Assembly (NCBI RefSeq): GCF_900292075.1
Contig: NZ_OLMV01000005.1
Coordinates: forward strand, 62,001 to 126,000
Length of the DNA stretch: 64,000 nt
From: Microbacterium timonense
Lineage (GTDB): Bacteria; Actinomycetota; Actinomycetes; Actinomycetales; Microbacteriaceae
Direction of reading: 5' to 3'
Numbering within the stretch: the first letter of the stretch is position 1; each line of letters opens with the position of its first letter. Shown here piece by piece: positions 1-7,990 of this stretch. Below the pieces are notes generated by a model. It was not told the DNA's origin. It worked only from the letters and a program-made list of their open reading frames with translations, and did not search any database. A program made the translations under genes and the position numbers.

Positions 1-514
1 ACCTGCGCCACGACCACCGCCCGACCAGCAGGGCGACCATGCCCGCGGGCAGGGCGACCAGCAGCTGAGCGCGTGCGCCGTCCCACTGGAACAGCACGAA
101 GAGCATCGCCATGATCCCGAAGGCGAACCCGGTGGCGTGTGCGACGCGCTTGTACTCCGTGGCACCCGAGCCGGCGACGGAGGCGTCGCGGCTGTGGCCG
201 AGGGCCAGCATCGCGAGCCATACCAGCGCCGTGACACCGGCGACGCGCAGCACGCCGAGGCCGGCGCTGCTGGTCAGCGAGGTGTCGAAGAAGGCGGTGG
301 CCGCGGTGGTCGCGATGACGACGGCGCCGTCGGTGAGGCGGATGCGGCGCGCGTAGCGCCGCTCCCACAGTCGCCGTCGCTCCAGTGCGGGCTCGGTCCT
401 CGGAACGAGGGTCGTGATCGGCGCCGAGATGGGCGCGCGCGGCGTCAGGACAGGCTGGAACGCAGGTGCGTCCAGACCGATCGCGGTGCTCCCGCCCGCG
501 TCGATGGCGGTCAT
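1..514 (-). CDS. polyprenyl-phosphate sugar transferase, N-terminal part (runs off left edge)
   Basis: The reading frame starts at ATG 514 and stays open to the window edge, giving about 171 residues. After a roughly 60-residue cytoplasmic head come alternating hydrophobic stretches (from about residue 65, 95 and 130) and the pair of segments GSGATEYKRV and HATGF, typical of the N-terminal membrane region of WcaJ/CpsE-type exopolysaccharide glycosylphosphotransferases. Such enzymes load the first sugar-1-phosphate onto undecaprenyl phosphate at the membrane. The catalytic bacterial sugar transferase domain would lie outside the window, so the family call rests only on the sensor-like N-terminal half. 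The gene diverges from the surface-protein gene at 913 and shares its intergenic region. Confidence 0.6.
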   Translation of the reverse strand, partial: MTAIDAGGSTAIGLDAPAFQPVLTPRAPISAPITTLVPRTEPALERRRLWERRYARRIRLTDGAVVIATTAATAFFDTSLTSSAGLGVLRVAGVTALVWLAMLALGHSRDASVAGSGATEYKRVAHATGFAFGIMAMLFVLFQWDGARAQLLVALPAGMVALLVGRWSWRR

Positions 515-912
515 CGCCGAACCCCAGTGCACGACGACCGCACGGCATGCAGAAATGCCATTGCGTTATTTCCCCAGTGTGATGCGGCAGCCGAAGCCGT
601 CCGCGTTTTCCCCAATTACGCCCATCGGATCCCACACCCGATGCCCCATGAAGCCCGAAGGCCTGGCGTGCTGTCACTCTACAACGGGCGAACGCTGCAG
701 CGAAAGCTCGAAGCCTCAGGCTTCGCTGTGTTTCCGATCACCCGTCGACCCCCAGGAGTCTGCCGCGCACCGATTGATACACGGGACTGGGACGAGGAGT
801 TGGCGGTTGGACGGGTGATGGAGGGGGTGAAAAATCGCTGTCTCGGCAATCATCACTGCCAAAGTGACGTGGAGTGCACTTTTCTGTGGGTTTGCTGAAG
901 GTCGGGGGACCG
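515..912. other. divergent intergenic region, about 400 bp
   Basis: This gap separates the sugar transferase (minus) from the surface protein (plus) and must hold both promoters. It is AT-richer than its neighbours around 540-640. The only clear element is the tandem GGGTGA site at 813-834. A minus-strand GGGTGATCGG also occurs near 734-743. No credible coding frame was seen. Confidence 0.5.
813..834 (+). promoter_or_regulatory. tandem GGGTGA boxes upstream of surface-protein gene 1
   Basis: GGGTGA occurs at 813-818 and again at 825-830 (12-bp step), followed by an A run. The same arrangement lies upstream of the other two large surface-protein genes (13151 and 31784 minus). The distance to the chosen ATG (913) is about 80 bp, as for the third gene. 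Inferred to be a shared activator site or promoter-proximal element. Confidence 0.5.
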
Positions 913-3900
913 ATGCGCGCGTTGACGCGGAGTTCAAGAAAGAAGATCCAGGTCACGGCAGTGGTTGCGGCGATCATGGGTGGTTTGCTCCTACCTGTGA
1001 CCGCCTCGGCGCCAGCCTTCGCGGCAGGCGAGACTGTCCAGTTCAACACGGATGTTTCAGTCCCCGGCCGGCTCGAGACAGTGTGGGTGACCGCGCCGAG
1101 CGCGGGGACGGTCACGGCATGGATCGACTTCGATCGCGACGGCGCGTACACCGCGCAGGAGCGGATCATGGCGGGCGCTGCGATGGCGGCAGGTGCGAAC
1201 AAGTTCACCTATACCGTGCCGGAGAACGCCGCATTCGTCCCGGGTGCGAGCACGGCACGCTTCGACTTCACTGTTGCCGGAACCACGACCACCACGAACC
1301 TGGCCAGGACACTGTACGACGCGGAAGGCATCGCGTTGGGCCTATGTCCTGCCGGCACGGATCCGGTGCCGGTGGGGTTCATCCAAAACCCCAGCCTCGA
1401 GACCCGCACTCAGGACTTCCAGAACAACAGTTCTGCCAGCACGATCTCGTACGCGCAGAACTGGTTCGACAGCCACCCGAGCGGCGGCCAGTATCACGTG
1501 TTCTCCCCGACGTTCGACTCCGGGCCCGTCGCCAGCACGCAGCCGGTCCGTGCCGGCGCGGACGGATATGGATTCGAGGGTGGTCACTCGACGGGCGGGA
1601 ATGCCGGTGAAGGAGCCGTGAACACGCTGACGGCGGCGCTGAACCCGGACGCCACGTACGTCGGGTTCTTCTCGATGGCGGCGGGCGGTTACGGCCGCGA
1701 GGGCAACGGCTTCGTGCGGTTCTTCGGGACCAATGACCGTAACTCCGGTTCCATTGCCCCCGCGACACCGCAGACCGCGGCGAACACCGAGCTGCTCTAC
1801 ACTACGCCCGTCGTCAACTACGCCGGCAACGGCGTGCGGCCCACGTGGCAGCTGAACACGTTCACTCTCGAGGCCAGCCAGGCGTGGCCGTACCTTCGTG
1901 TTGAGGTCCGCAACGCAACCCCGGCGAACGACGCGACCGTCGCCGGTCAGGTATGGATGAACTTCGACGACTTCCACATGTACGAGTGCGAGCCGATCCA
2001 GGACTACGGCGACGCGCCGGAGAGCTACGGCACGAGCCTCGCGACGAACGGTCCGCGGCATCTCGTCCCCGGGTACGACGCAGCCGCCGGAACTGCGCCG
2101 CTGATGCTTGGCACGTCGATCGACGATGAGGACGACGGGTTCCCGAGCGCTGACGCGACCGGCGACGACGCCGACAACGCTGCCGATGAGGACGGTGTCT
2201 CTGGACCAGTCGTCATCAAGACGGGCCAGTCGAACACTGTCACGGTCACGGCGACCAACACCAGCAATGCCGCGGCGACACTGGCCGGCTGGGTCGACCT
2301 CAACGGCAACGGTGTCTTCGAGGCGAGTGAACTTGTGACGGTGCCGGTGCCCGCGAACTCCGGCACCGTGGATTACGACCTGACGTTCCCGGCTCCGACC
2401 ACCACGAACGATTCGTTCGCCCGCCTGCGGCTGTTCCCTGGCGACGTGACGACTTTCCTGCCCACCGGGGCGGCGGCAGCCGGTGAGGTGGAGGACTTTG
2501 CGGTTACCGTGCAAGACCGCGCTCTGACCATCGCGAAGGTTTCCGACGCGACTACCGACACCCGCGTCGGTGACGTCATCACGTACACCATCACCGCAAC
2601 AAACACGGGTGCGGCGGACTACACCGCGGCAATCCCAGCGCGCATCACGGACGACCTGTCCGCGGCCCTGGACGACGCCCGCTACAACAACGACGCGCAG
2701 GTCGCGTTCTCGGAAGGCTCGACTGCGGCGGCTCCCATCCTTGATGGGCAGACTCTCCGGTGGGCCGGCCCGCTGCAGGCCGGCGAAACGGTCACGCTCA
2801 CGTACACCATCACCGTCGAGCCGGGCGGGGATGGCGTCGTCCGCAACTCGGCGTGTGTGCCGGCGGACGAAGCTGACGGCGAGCCGTGCGCGGTCACCGA
2901 GACGCAGCTCCCGCGACTGACGATCTCCAAGTCGGCTGATCGGACCGACCTTCCCGCGAACGGCGAGACCGTGACCTATACCGTGACCATCACGAACGAA
3001 GGCCCCGGCGACTTCACCGCCGCCGCGCCCGGCACTGCCACCGATGATCTCTCGGGCGTGCTGGACGATGCCGACTACAACGGCGACGCGACCGCGACCG
3101 TGGGCGACGTCACGTTCGACGCCGCAGGGGAGCGGCTGGAATGGACCGGAGTGCTTCCATCAGGCGACACCGCGATCATCGAGTATTCGGTGACTTACGA
3201 CTCCAGCCTGGGCGGTGACAACCAGCTTCGGAACACCGCATGCCTCCCGGCCCACCTGGCGCTCGACGCCGACAACCCGTGCCGGGTGGTGCAGATCCCC
3301 GGTGCAGGGTTGCAGCAGTACAAGAGCGTGAACCCGGCCGACGGCAACGCTGTTGCCGCCGGTCAGCAGGTGATGTACACACTGACTTTCGCCTCCACCG
3401 GACAGACCGCGGCAACAGTGGATACCAGCGACGACCTCTCCGGCGTGCTTGACGATGCCACGTTGATCAGCGGTCCGACCGCCTCCGACGCTGGCCTGGT
3501 CGTCGGCGCGATCCAGGCCGACGGCACCTTCACCATCACGGGCGCCGTGCCCGCGGGCCAGACGTTCACCGTGAGCTATACGGTGCGCGTGAACACGTTC
3601 CCGCAGCAAGGCGACCATCTGCTTGAGAATGTGCTTCAGTGCGACGCCAGCATGCCCGACTGCGACCCGCCCACGACCACCAACCCCGTCCGACACCTCA
3701 GCGTGGTCAAGTCGTCGACGCCGGACACGGCAGTCACGGGGGACACCGTGACGTACCAGGTGACCGTCACCAACGACGGCGCAGCCGATTACACCGTCGA
3801 GGAACCGGCGCGTGCGATCGACGACCTCTCGGGAGTGCTCGACGACGCCACGTACAACGACGACGCTGAAGCGGGCAACGGCACCCTGACGTACCAGTCT

Positions 3901-5418
3901 CCGTTGCTCACCTGGGTCGGGGCGCTCGACGTGGACGACAGCGTGACGTTCACCTACACGGTCGAGGTCACCAACACCGGAGACCACGTGCTGCGCAACG
4001 TCGCGTCCACGCAGGCATGTGACCCGACATCGGATCCCACCTGCCAGTCGCTCGTGGAAACACCGCTGCCGCACGTCACCTCTGCCAAGGCATCAGATCC
4101 GGCCAGCGGTACCGACGTCGCCCCAGGGCAGGTCATCACGTACACGCTCACCTACAACAACGACGGGGAAGCGAGCGGCGTCGTCGACTCGACCGATGAC
4201 CTGAGGGACGTCCTCGATGACGCAGATCTCACGCGCGATCCCGAAACCTCTGATCCCGCCGTCACCGCCGCCGTGACCGGAGAGACACTCCGCATCAGTG
4301 GCCCCATCGCGGTTGGCGGAACCGTGACCGTCACCTACCAGGTGACGATCCGCGCGGACGGAGACCGTGGCGACAACCTCGCTCGAAACGTGCTCGCACA
4401 GGACACCCCTGAGCTCTGCGGAGACACTCCGTGTGACCCGCCCACCACCGAACACCGCATGGGAGAACTCGACGACTGGAAGACGGTCGACCCGGCGTCG
4501 GGCAGCACGGTGCAGCCGGGTCAGCAGGTGATCTACACGCTCCACTTCGAGAACACCGGTGAAGCAGACGTGACCGTTGATCGTGACGACGTCCTCACCC
4601 AGGTGCTCGACGATGCAACCATCACGAGCAACCCGTTGAGCTCGGATCCGGCTCTGACGGTGTCGGTGGGCGGCGACCGGTTTGCCGTCACCGGCGTGCT
4701 CACCGCCGGCCAGCTCGTCACGGTGACATACACGGTGACCGTGAACCCTGACGGGGAGCGCGGCGACGACCGGCTCGGCAACGCACTGGTGCCTGCCGGC
4801 ACCGACCCGGACGAGAACTGCGTTCCCGTCGACCCGGACCGTCCGGACTGCACAGTCAATCCGGTGTCGAACGTGGTCGCGGCGAAGTCGGCCGATCCCG
4901 CGTCGGGCACTGAGGTGTCGCAGGGACAGCAGGTGACCTACACGCTGACGTTCCGCAACGTGTCGACGAACCCGGACGCCGCGGATGTGCCGATCGATTA
5001 CACCGACTACCTGGCGGACGTACTCGATGATGCGACCGTGACTGCCGGTCCAACCGCCTCGGCCACCTCCGTGACCGCATTGCACGAAGGCGACACCATC
5101 CGGGTCACCGGTGAGGTGGCATCGGGTGAGACCGTCACGGTGACGTACACCGCCACGGTGAAGCCGTACGACCAGCAGGGCGATCACAGTCTCGGCAACG
5201 TCATCGCGGTCACGGGCGAGGAACCGGTCTGCGCACCGGGCTCCGATCTCTGCACCCAGCACGACCTGGTACCCCCGCCGCCGGGGCTCGCGGTCACCGG
5301 CGGCGCCATCGCTTGGACGGCCGGCGGAATTGCCGGGCTGCTGCTTCTCGTGGGAGCAACTACCGTCCTGATCGCCCGGCGGCGTCACCCCCAGGACGCT
5401 GCCGGCAGCGAGAGCTAG
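913..5418 (+). CDS. large sortase-type surface protein with GEVED domain and seven DUF11-like repeats (LAVTG)
   Basis: A 1501-residue cell-wall surface protein. ATG 913 is preferred over GTG 874 because it directly precedes a charged n-region (RSSRKK), a hydrophobic stretch and an AFA-AG signal-peptidase site, with a GGGGGA element just upstream. The middle region contains DYGDAPESYG, acidic DDEDDG segments and the GEVEDF signature (GEVED domain, about residues 360-535). Seven DUF11-like beta repeats follow, each with a K(S/T/A)-x-D/N start, a TYT(L/I/V) strand and a DDLSxVLDDA-like turn. The C-terminus has LAVTGG, a hydrophobic helix and an ARRR tail, the sorting signal of the LAxTG type used by actinobacterial class E sortases. 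No sortase gene is in the window. The role is probably structural or adhesive; no enzymatic domain is visible. Confidence 0.85.
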   Translation: MRALTRSSRKKIQVTAVVAAIMGGLLLPVTASAPAFAAGETVQFNTDVSVPGRLETVWVTAPSAGTVTAWIDFDRDGAYTAQERIMAGAAMAAGANKFTYTVPENAAFVPGASTARFDFTVAGTTTTTNLARTLYDAEGIALGLCPAGTDPVPVGFIQNPSLETRTQDFQNNSSASTISYAQNWFDSHPSGGQYHVFSPTFDSGPVASTQPVRAGADGYGFEGGHSTGGNAGEGAVNTLTAALNPDATYVGFFSMAAGGYGREGNGFVRFFGTNDRNSGSIAPATPQTAANTELLYTTPVVNYAGNGVRPTWQLNTFTLEASQAWPYLRVEVRNATPANDATVAGQVWMNFDDFHMYECEPIQDYGDAPESYGTSLATNGPRHLVPGYDAAAGTAPLMLGTSIDDEDDGFPSADATGDDADNAADEDGVSGPVVIKTGQSNTVTVTATNTSNAAATLAGWVDLNGNGVFEASELVTVPVPANSGTVDYDLTFPAPTTTNDSFARLRLFPGDVTTFLPTGAAAAGEVEDFAVTVQDRALTIAKVSDATTDTRVGDVITYTITATNTGAADYTAAIPARITDDLSAALDDARYNNDAQVAFSEGSTAAAPILDGQTLRWAGPLQAGETVTLTYTITVEPGGDGVVRNSACVPADEADGEPCAVTETQLPRLTISKSADRTDLPANGETVTYTVTITNEGPGDFTAAAPGTATDDLSGVLDDADYNGDATATVGDVTFDAAGERLEWTGVLPSGDTAIIEYSVTYDSSLGGDNQLRNTACLPAHLALDADNPCRVVQIPGAGLQQYKSVNPADGNAVAAGQQVMYTLTFASTGQTAATVDTSDDLSGVLDDATLISGPTASDAGLVVGAIQADGTFTITGAVPAGQTFTVSYTVRVNTFPQQGDHLLENVLQCDASMPDCDPPTTTNPVRHLSVVKSSTPDTAVTGDTVTYQVTVTNDGAADYTVEEPARAIDDLSGVLDDATYNDDAEAGNGTLTYQSPLLTWVGALDVDDSVTFTYTVEVTNTGDHVLRNVASTQACDPTSDPTCQSLVETPLPHVTSAKASDPASGTDVAPGQVITYTLTYNNDGEASGVVDSTDDLRDVLDDADLTRDPETSDPAVTAAVTGETLRISGPIAVGGTVTVTYQVTIRADGDRGDNLARNVLAQDTPELCGDTPCDPPTTEHRMGELDDWKTVDPASGSTVQPGQQVIYTLHFENTGEADVTVDRDDVLTQVLDDATITSNPLSSDPALTVSVGGDRFAVTGVLTAGQLVTVTYTVTVNPDGERGDDRLGNALVPAGTDPDENCVPVDPDRPDCTVNPVSNVVAAKSADPASGTEVSQGQQVTYTLTFRNVSTNPDAADVPIDYTDYLADVLDDATVTAGPTASATSVTALHEGDTIRVTGEVASGETVTVTYTATVKPYDQQGDHSLGNVIAVTGEEPVCAPGSDLCTQHDLVPPPPGLAVTGGAIAWTAGGIAGLLLLVGATTVLIARRRHPQDAAGSES

Positions 5419-5441
5419 GACGCTTTCCCTCACCTCCCGTT

Positions 5442-5476
5442 GTGCCCCGCCTTTCCGCAGCAGAGAGGCGGGGCAC
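5442..5476 (+). terminator. hairpin terminator after surface-protein gene 1
   Basis: A perfect 10-bp stem, GTGCCCCGCC (5442-5451) with GGCGGGGCAC (5467-5476) and a 15-nt loop, lies 24 bp after the stop codon. There is no T tract, as is common in actinobacteria. Confidence 0.7.
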
Positions 5477-5691
5477 AGCAACCTCTTCCGACGGCTCTCT
5501 AGAGTCCCGTGCGCCACCCGGAAGATCGGCACTTGTCGCACACCGGCCGGAATTCGGATGGGTGGGAGGCGTGATGCTGCGTGACGACGGTGATGCCCTC
5601 GGACCGGGGTGCCGTTTCCGGGTTGTCTTCGATATCGACCTCACAGAGGCCTGTCCTGCCTGTCGAACGGCGGCTGGGCTGTTGGGCTCAT

Positions 5692-5713
5692 TCACCCCGA
5701 CGCCGTGGGGTGA
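5692..5713 (-). terminator. hairpin after the deacetylase gene
   Basis: TCACCCC (5692-5698) pairs with GGGGTGA (5707-5713), just downstream of the minus-strand gene ending at 5722. The rest of the convergent gap 5477-5691 shows nothing recognisable. Confidence 0.45.
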
Positions 5714-5721
5714 TCTCGCCC

Positions 5722-6885
5722 TCAGCCGATGAGGTTGATCACTGCGTCCAGGCCCATGCCGTAGTTGATGCGGACGGTCGGCAGGGCCAGCTTGTCCGTG
5801 CCGATGGTGACGTAGCCCGGCTCGATGGTGCGCGCCATCTCCCACCCGGCTTGCCGGAGCGCCTCTTTCGCGGTGTCGTTGTAGTGGCCGAACGGGTAGG
5901 CCATCACCTCTTTGACGCCCAGCACGGAATACGAGGCCTCCATGTCGGCGACGATCTCGGGGATGGACCAGTTGACGATGCGGCCGTCGCCGTTGTCGCC
6001 GGCCTGATGCATGTCGTGCGTGTGCGACCGGCGCAGCACGTAGATGTTCGGCGGTGGGTCCTGCCGGTACGCGGTGATCATGAACGACGTCGCCAGCACC
6101 TTGTACTTCTCCACGACGGGCGCGGCCAGGTCGAACCAGGTCTGATCGGCGTCGTCGTCGGTCACGATGACGGAATGGTTGGGGAGGAAGAGTCGCCCGT
6201 CGATGAACGCCGACAGCTCGTCCCAGGTGGGCAGGTAGAACCCCCCGGTCGCGATGTGGTTCATGTGCGCGTCGAAGTCGCCGATGTACGCGTAGTTGCC
6301 GCGGAGCCAGCCGCTCTCGCCCTCGGGCTTGGGCGTGAACTGGTGGTACATGAGGATCGGGATGCGGGCGTTCTCGGCCGCGTTCTGCTCGGGACTCACC
6401 CACGCGCCGTAGAGGGTCACTCGCCGGTCGGTGCAGGCGACCGGCTCGGACCCGTTCACCCGGCCCGATATGGCAAGGGCCGCCGCGTCGCCCGCGCTCG
6501 CGTACCACCCCGCGAAGACGAGGCCGTCGCGGGCGGGGATGGGCAGCCCCGCATACAGCTGTCCTTGCGTCTGCAGCACGGGGGCGTCGCCGACGCCGTC
6601 GCCGGTGAAGCTGACGACGCAGGCGGCCGGATCGTCCGTGCCCGCCAGCAGCTGCTCCTCGGGAGTGAGGGGCGTCGGCGTCGCGGTGGGCGTCGGCGGT
6701 TCCGTCGACAGAGCGCTGGGGGCGGCATCCGGCTCCGCGTCGACGGCACCGGCACGTGCCATCGCGATGGCGGTCACGGTCCCCGCGGCGACGGCGAGCA
6801 CCACCACGACACCGGCGACGCCGGCGAACACGCGCCTTCTGCGGCGCACCGGGCGCCCCCCGGGCCCCACTCCGGCTGCAGCCAT
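5722..6885 (-). CDS. membrane-anchored polysaccharide deacetylase with InlB-type B-repeat
   Basis: A 387-residue protein starting at ATG 6885 behind a GGGGAG ribosome-binding site. An Arg-rich head and one transmembrane segment (about 20-42) are followed by a Thr/Pro linker. A Flg_new/InlB B-repeat-like unit ends in FAGWY and VTLYGAW (about 85-165). The C-terminal half is a carbohydrate esterase 4 (NodB) fold: ILMYHQF opens it, VTDDDAD supplies the metal-binding aspartates, SHTHDMH the metal histidines, and AYPFGHYND is the later catalytic motif. It is predicted to de-N- or de-O-acetylate a wall or capsule polysaccharide outside the membrane. The fusion to a Listeria-type beta repeat suggests wall or protein binding. 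It is convergent with the surface-protein gene. Confidence 0.8.
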   Translation of the reverse strand: MAAAGVGPGGRPVRRRRRVFAGVAGVVVVLAVAAGTVTAIAMARAGAVDAEPDAAPSALSTEPPTPTATPTPLTPEEQLLAGTDDPAACVVSFTGDGVGDAPVLQTQGQLYAGLPIPARDGLVFAGWYASAGDAAALAISGRVNGSEPVACTDRRVTLYGAWVSPEQNAAENARIPILMYHQFTPKPEGESGWLRGNYAYIGDFDAHMNHIATGGFYLPTWDELSAFIDGRLFLPNHSVIVTDDDADQTWFDLAAPVVEKYKVLATSFMITAYRQDPPPNIYVLRRSHTHDMHQAGDNGDGRIVNWSIPEIVADMEASYSVLGVKEVMAYPFGHYNDTAKEALRQAGWEMARTIEPGYVTIGTDKLALPTVRINYGMGLDAVINLIG

Positions 6886-7021
6886 ACGACTCCCCACGAG
6901 TCCGGATCGCGCGCTCCCCACACCCGATCGTTGAGGCGATGGTAGCGGGATGCCGGCGCTCGCCGCCGGTGACATCGCACGTTGTGGACAAGTCGGAGTG
7001 GCAGCCGTCCGGGCGTGTCGG

Positions 7022-7027
7022 TACGCT
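7022..7027 (+). promoter_or_regulatory. -10 box TACGCT
   Basis: TACGCT ends 8 nt before ATG 7036, giving a very short leader or a leaderless mRNA. Confidence 0.4.
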
Positions 7028-7035
7028 CGGGTGCC

Positions 7036-7401
7036 ATGCTTCCCGCCGACTGGATCGAACACCGCCGCGCCGACGGCGAGATCGTGGGATGGATCGTCGC
7101 CGACGGGGAGGGGTTCCGCGCCTTCGATCTGCTCGGCAGGGAGCGGACGCAGCCGGATGCCGCACCCGTGGACTGGCTCGCCGCCGAAGAGCTCCTGGAG
7201 GAGCTGGGCATCGGCTATCTCGCCGAACGCTGGCGGCTGCGGCAGGCGGACGGCACGGAGCGCGCCGTGCGGATCGCAGAGGCGAGCGTGCGCGGCATCA
7301 CCGTCGTCGCCGACGACTACGGGGCGGCCTCGGCGGTCGGCGCCCGCCCCGAGCGCTTCCGTCTGCCGTTTCCCGTCAGCGGCGAGCTCGTGCCGCACTG
7401 A
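7036..7401 (+). CDS. small conserved-looking hypothetical protein
   Basis: A 121-residue acidic, soluble protein without signal peptide or membrane segment. ATG 7036 sits just behind a TACGCT -10 box, so the transcript is near-leaderless. The sequence (MLPADWIEHRRADGEIVG onward) reads like a small mixed alpha/beta fold with a WL-AAEEL-LEELGIGYL helix around residues 45-62, but I recognise no family. It lies between divergent deacetylase and ACT-domain genes, with its own promoter. Codon use matches the neighbours, which supports a real gene. Confidence 0.6.
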   Translation: MLPADWIEHRRADGEIVGWIVADGEGFRAFDLLGRERTQPDAAPVDWLAAEELLEELGIGYLAERWRLRQADGTERAVRIAEASVRGITVVADDYGAASAVGARPERFRLPFPVSGELVPH

Positions 7402-7450
7402 CGGGCGCCGTGCACTGCCCGGCCGCCTGCCTCACAGGGCGGCGCGTGAG

Positions 7451-7456
7451 TACAGT
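7451..7456 (+). promoter_or_regulatory. -10 box TACAGT, leaderless
   Basis: TACAGT is separated from ATG 7463 by exactly 6 nt, the usual distance to a transcription start, so the mRNA should begin at the start codon. Confidence 0.55.
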
Positions 7457-7462
7457 GAGCGC

Positions 7463-7978
7463 ATGACGACGCTCGTGCTCACCGTGGTCGGGGATGACCG
7501 CGCCGGACTGGTCGCGGCGGTCGCCGATGTCGTCGGGCGTCACGGCGGCAACTGGGAGAACAGCGAACTGGCCGAGCTGTCGGGCGCCTTCGCGGGGATC
7601 ATCGAGGTCACGATCGCTCCGGAGCGCGCCAACGAGCTGCGTGAGGCGCTGGGCGTGCTCGACGGCCTGTTGAAGGTGGCGGTCCACGCCGGCACGGACG
7701 ACCTGCCCGCCGGCGCGTCCGCGCAGGCCCTGACGATGCACGTCATCGGCAACGACCATCCCGGCATCGTCCGCGACATCTCGACGGTGCTGCGAGCACA
7801 CGGGGTGTCGATCGATCACCTCACCACCCGCACCACCGAGGCGGCGATGTACGGGGGCCGGCTCTTCGAGGCCACGATCGTCGCGCGCGTCCCGGCATCC
7901 GTCGATCCGGAGGCTCTCACGACCCAGCTGGAACAGCTGGCCGCCGAGATCCAGGTCGACGTGACTGTCGGCTCCTGA
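7463..7978 (+). CDS. tandem ACT-domain regulatory protein (GcvR-like)
   Basis: A 171-residue protein made of two ACT modules: VLTVVGDDRAGLVAAVADVV at the start and MHVIGNDHPGIVRDISTVL from about residue 92. Each has the DxxG-(L/I)-V loop that binds amino acids at an ACT dimer interface. The arrangement matches the glycine cleavage system transcriptional repressor family (GcvR) and related stand-alone ACT proteins. Direct DNA binding is not expected; in Escherichia coli GcvR acts by binding GcvA. No gcv genes are near, so the regulated pathway is unknown. It is transcribed from its own leaderless promoter and is convergent with the membrane-protein operon ending at 7991. Confidence 0.8.
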   Translation: MTTLVLTVVGDDRAGLVAAVADVVGRHGGNWENSELAELSGAFAGIIEVTIAPERANELREALGVLDGLLKVAVHAGTDDLPAGASAQALTMHVIGNDHPGIVRDISTVLRAHGVSIDHLTTRTTEAAMYGGRLFEATIVARVPASVDPEALTTQLEQLAAEIQVDVTVGS

Positions 7979-7990
7979 GCCGGCCGGTCC

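Noticed and set aside
111..898. Plus-strand frames across the left end of the window
   Set aside because: The minus frame from 514 has a sensible membrane-protein translation (sugar transferase), and 515-912 lacks coding character.
1342..2514. Minus-strand frame inside surface-protein gene 1
   Set aside because: Shadow of the GEVED region; no ribosome-binding site and no domain.
4093..5541. Long minus-strand open frame opposite surface-protein gene 1
   Set aside because: Arg/His/Val-rich translation without domains; it is the mirror of a GC-rich gene, and the plus frame has clear repeats, a signal peptide and a sorting signal.
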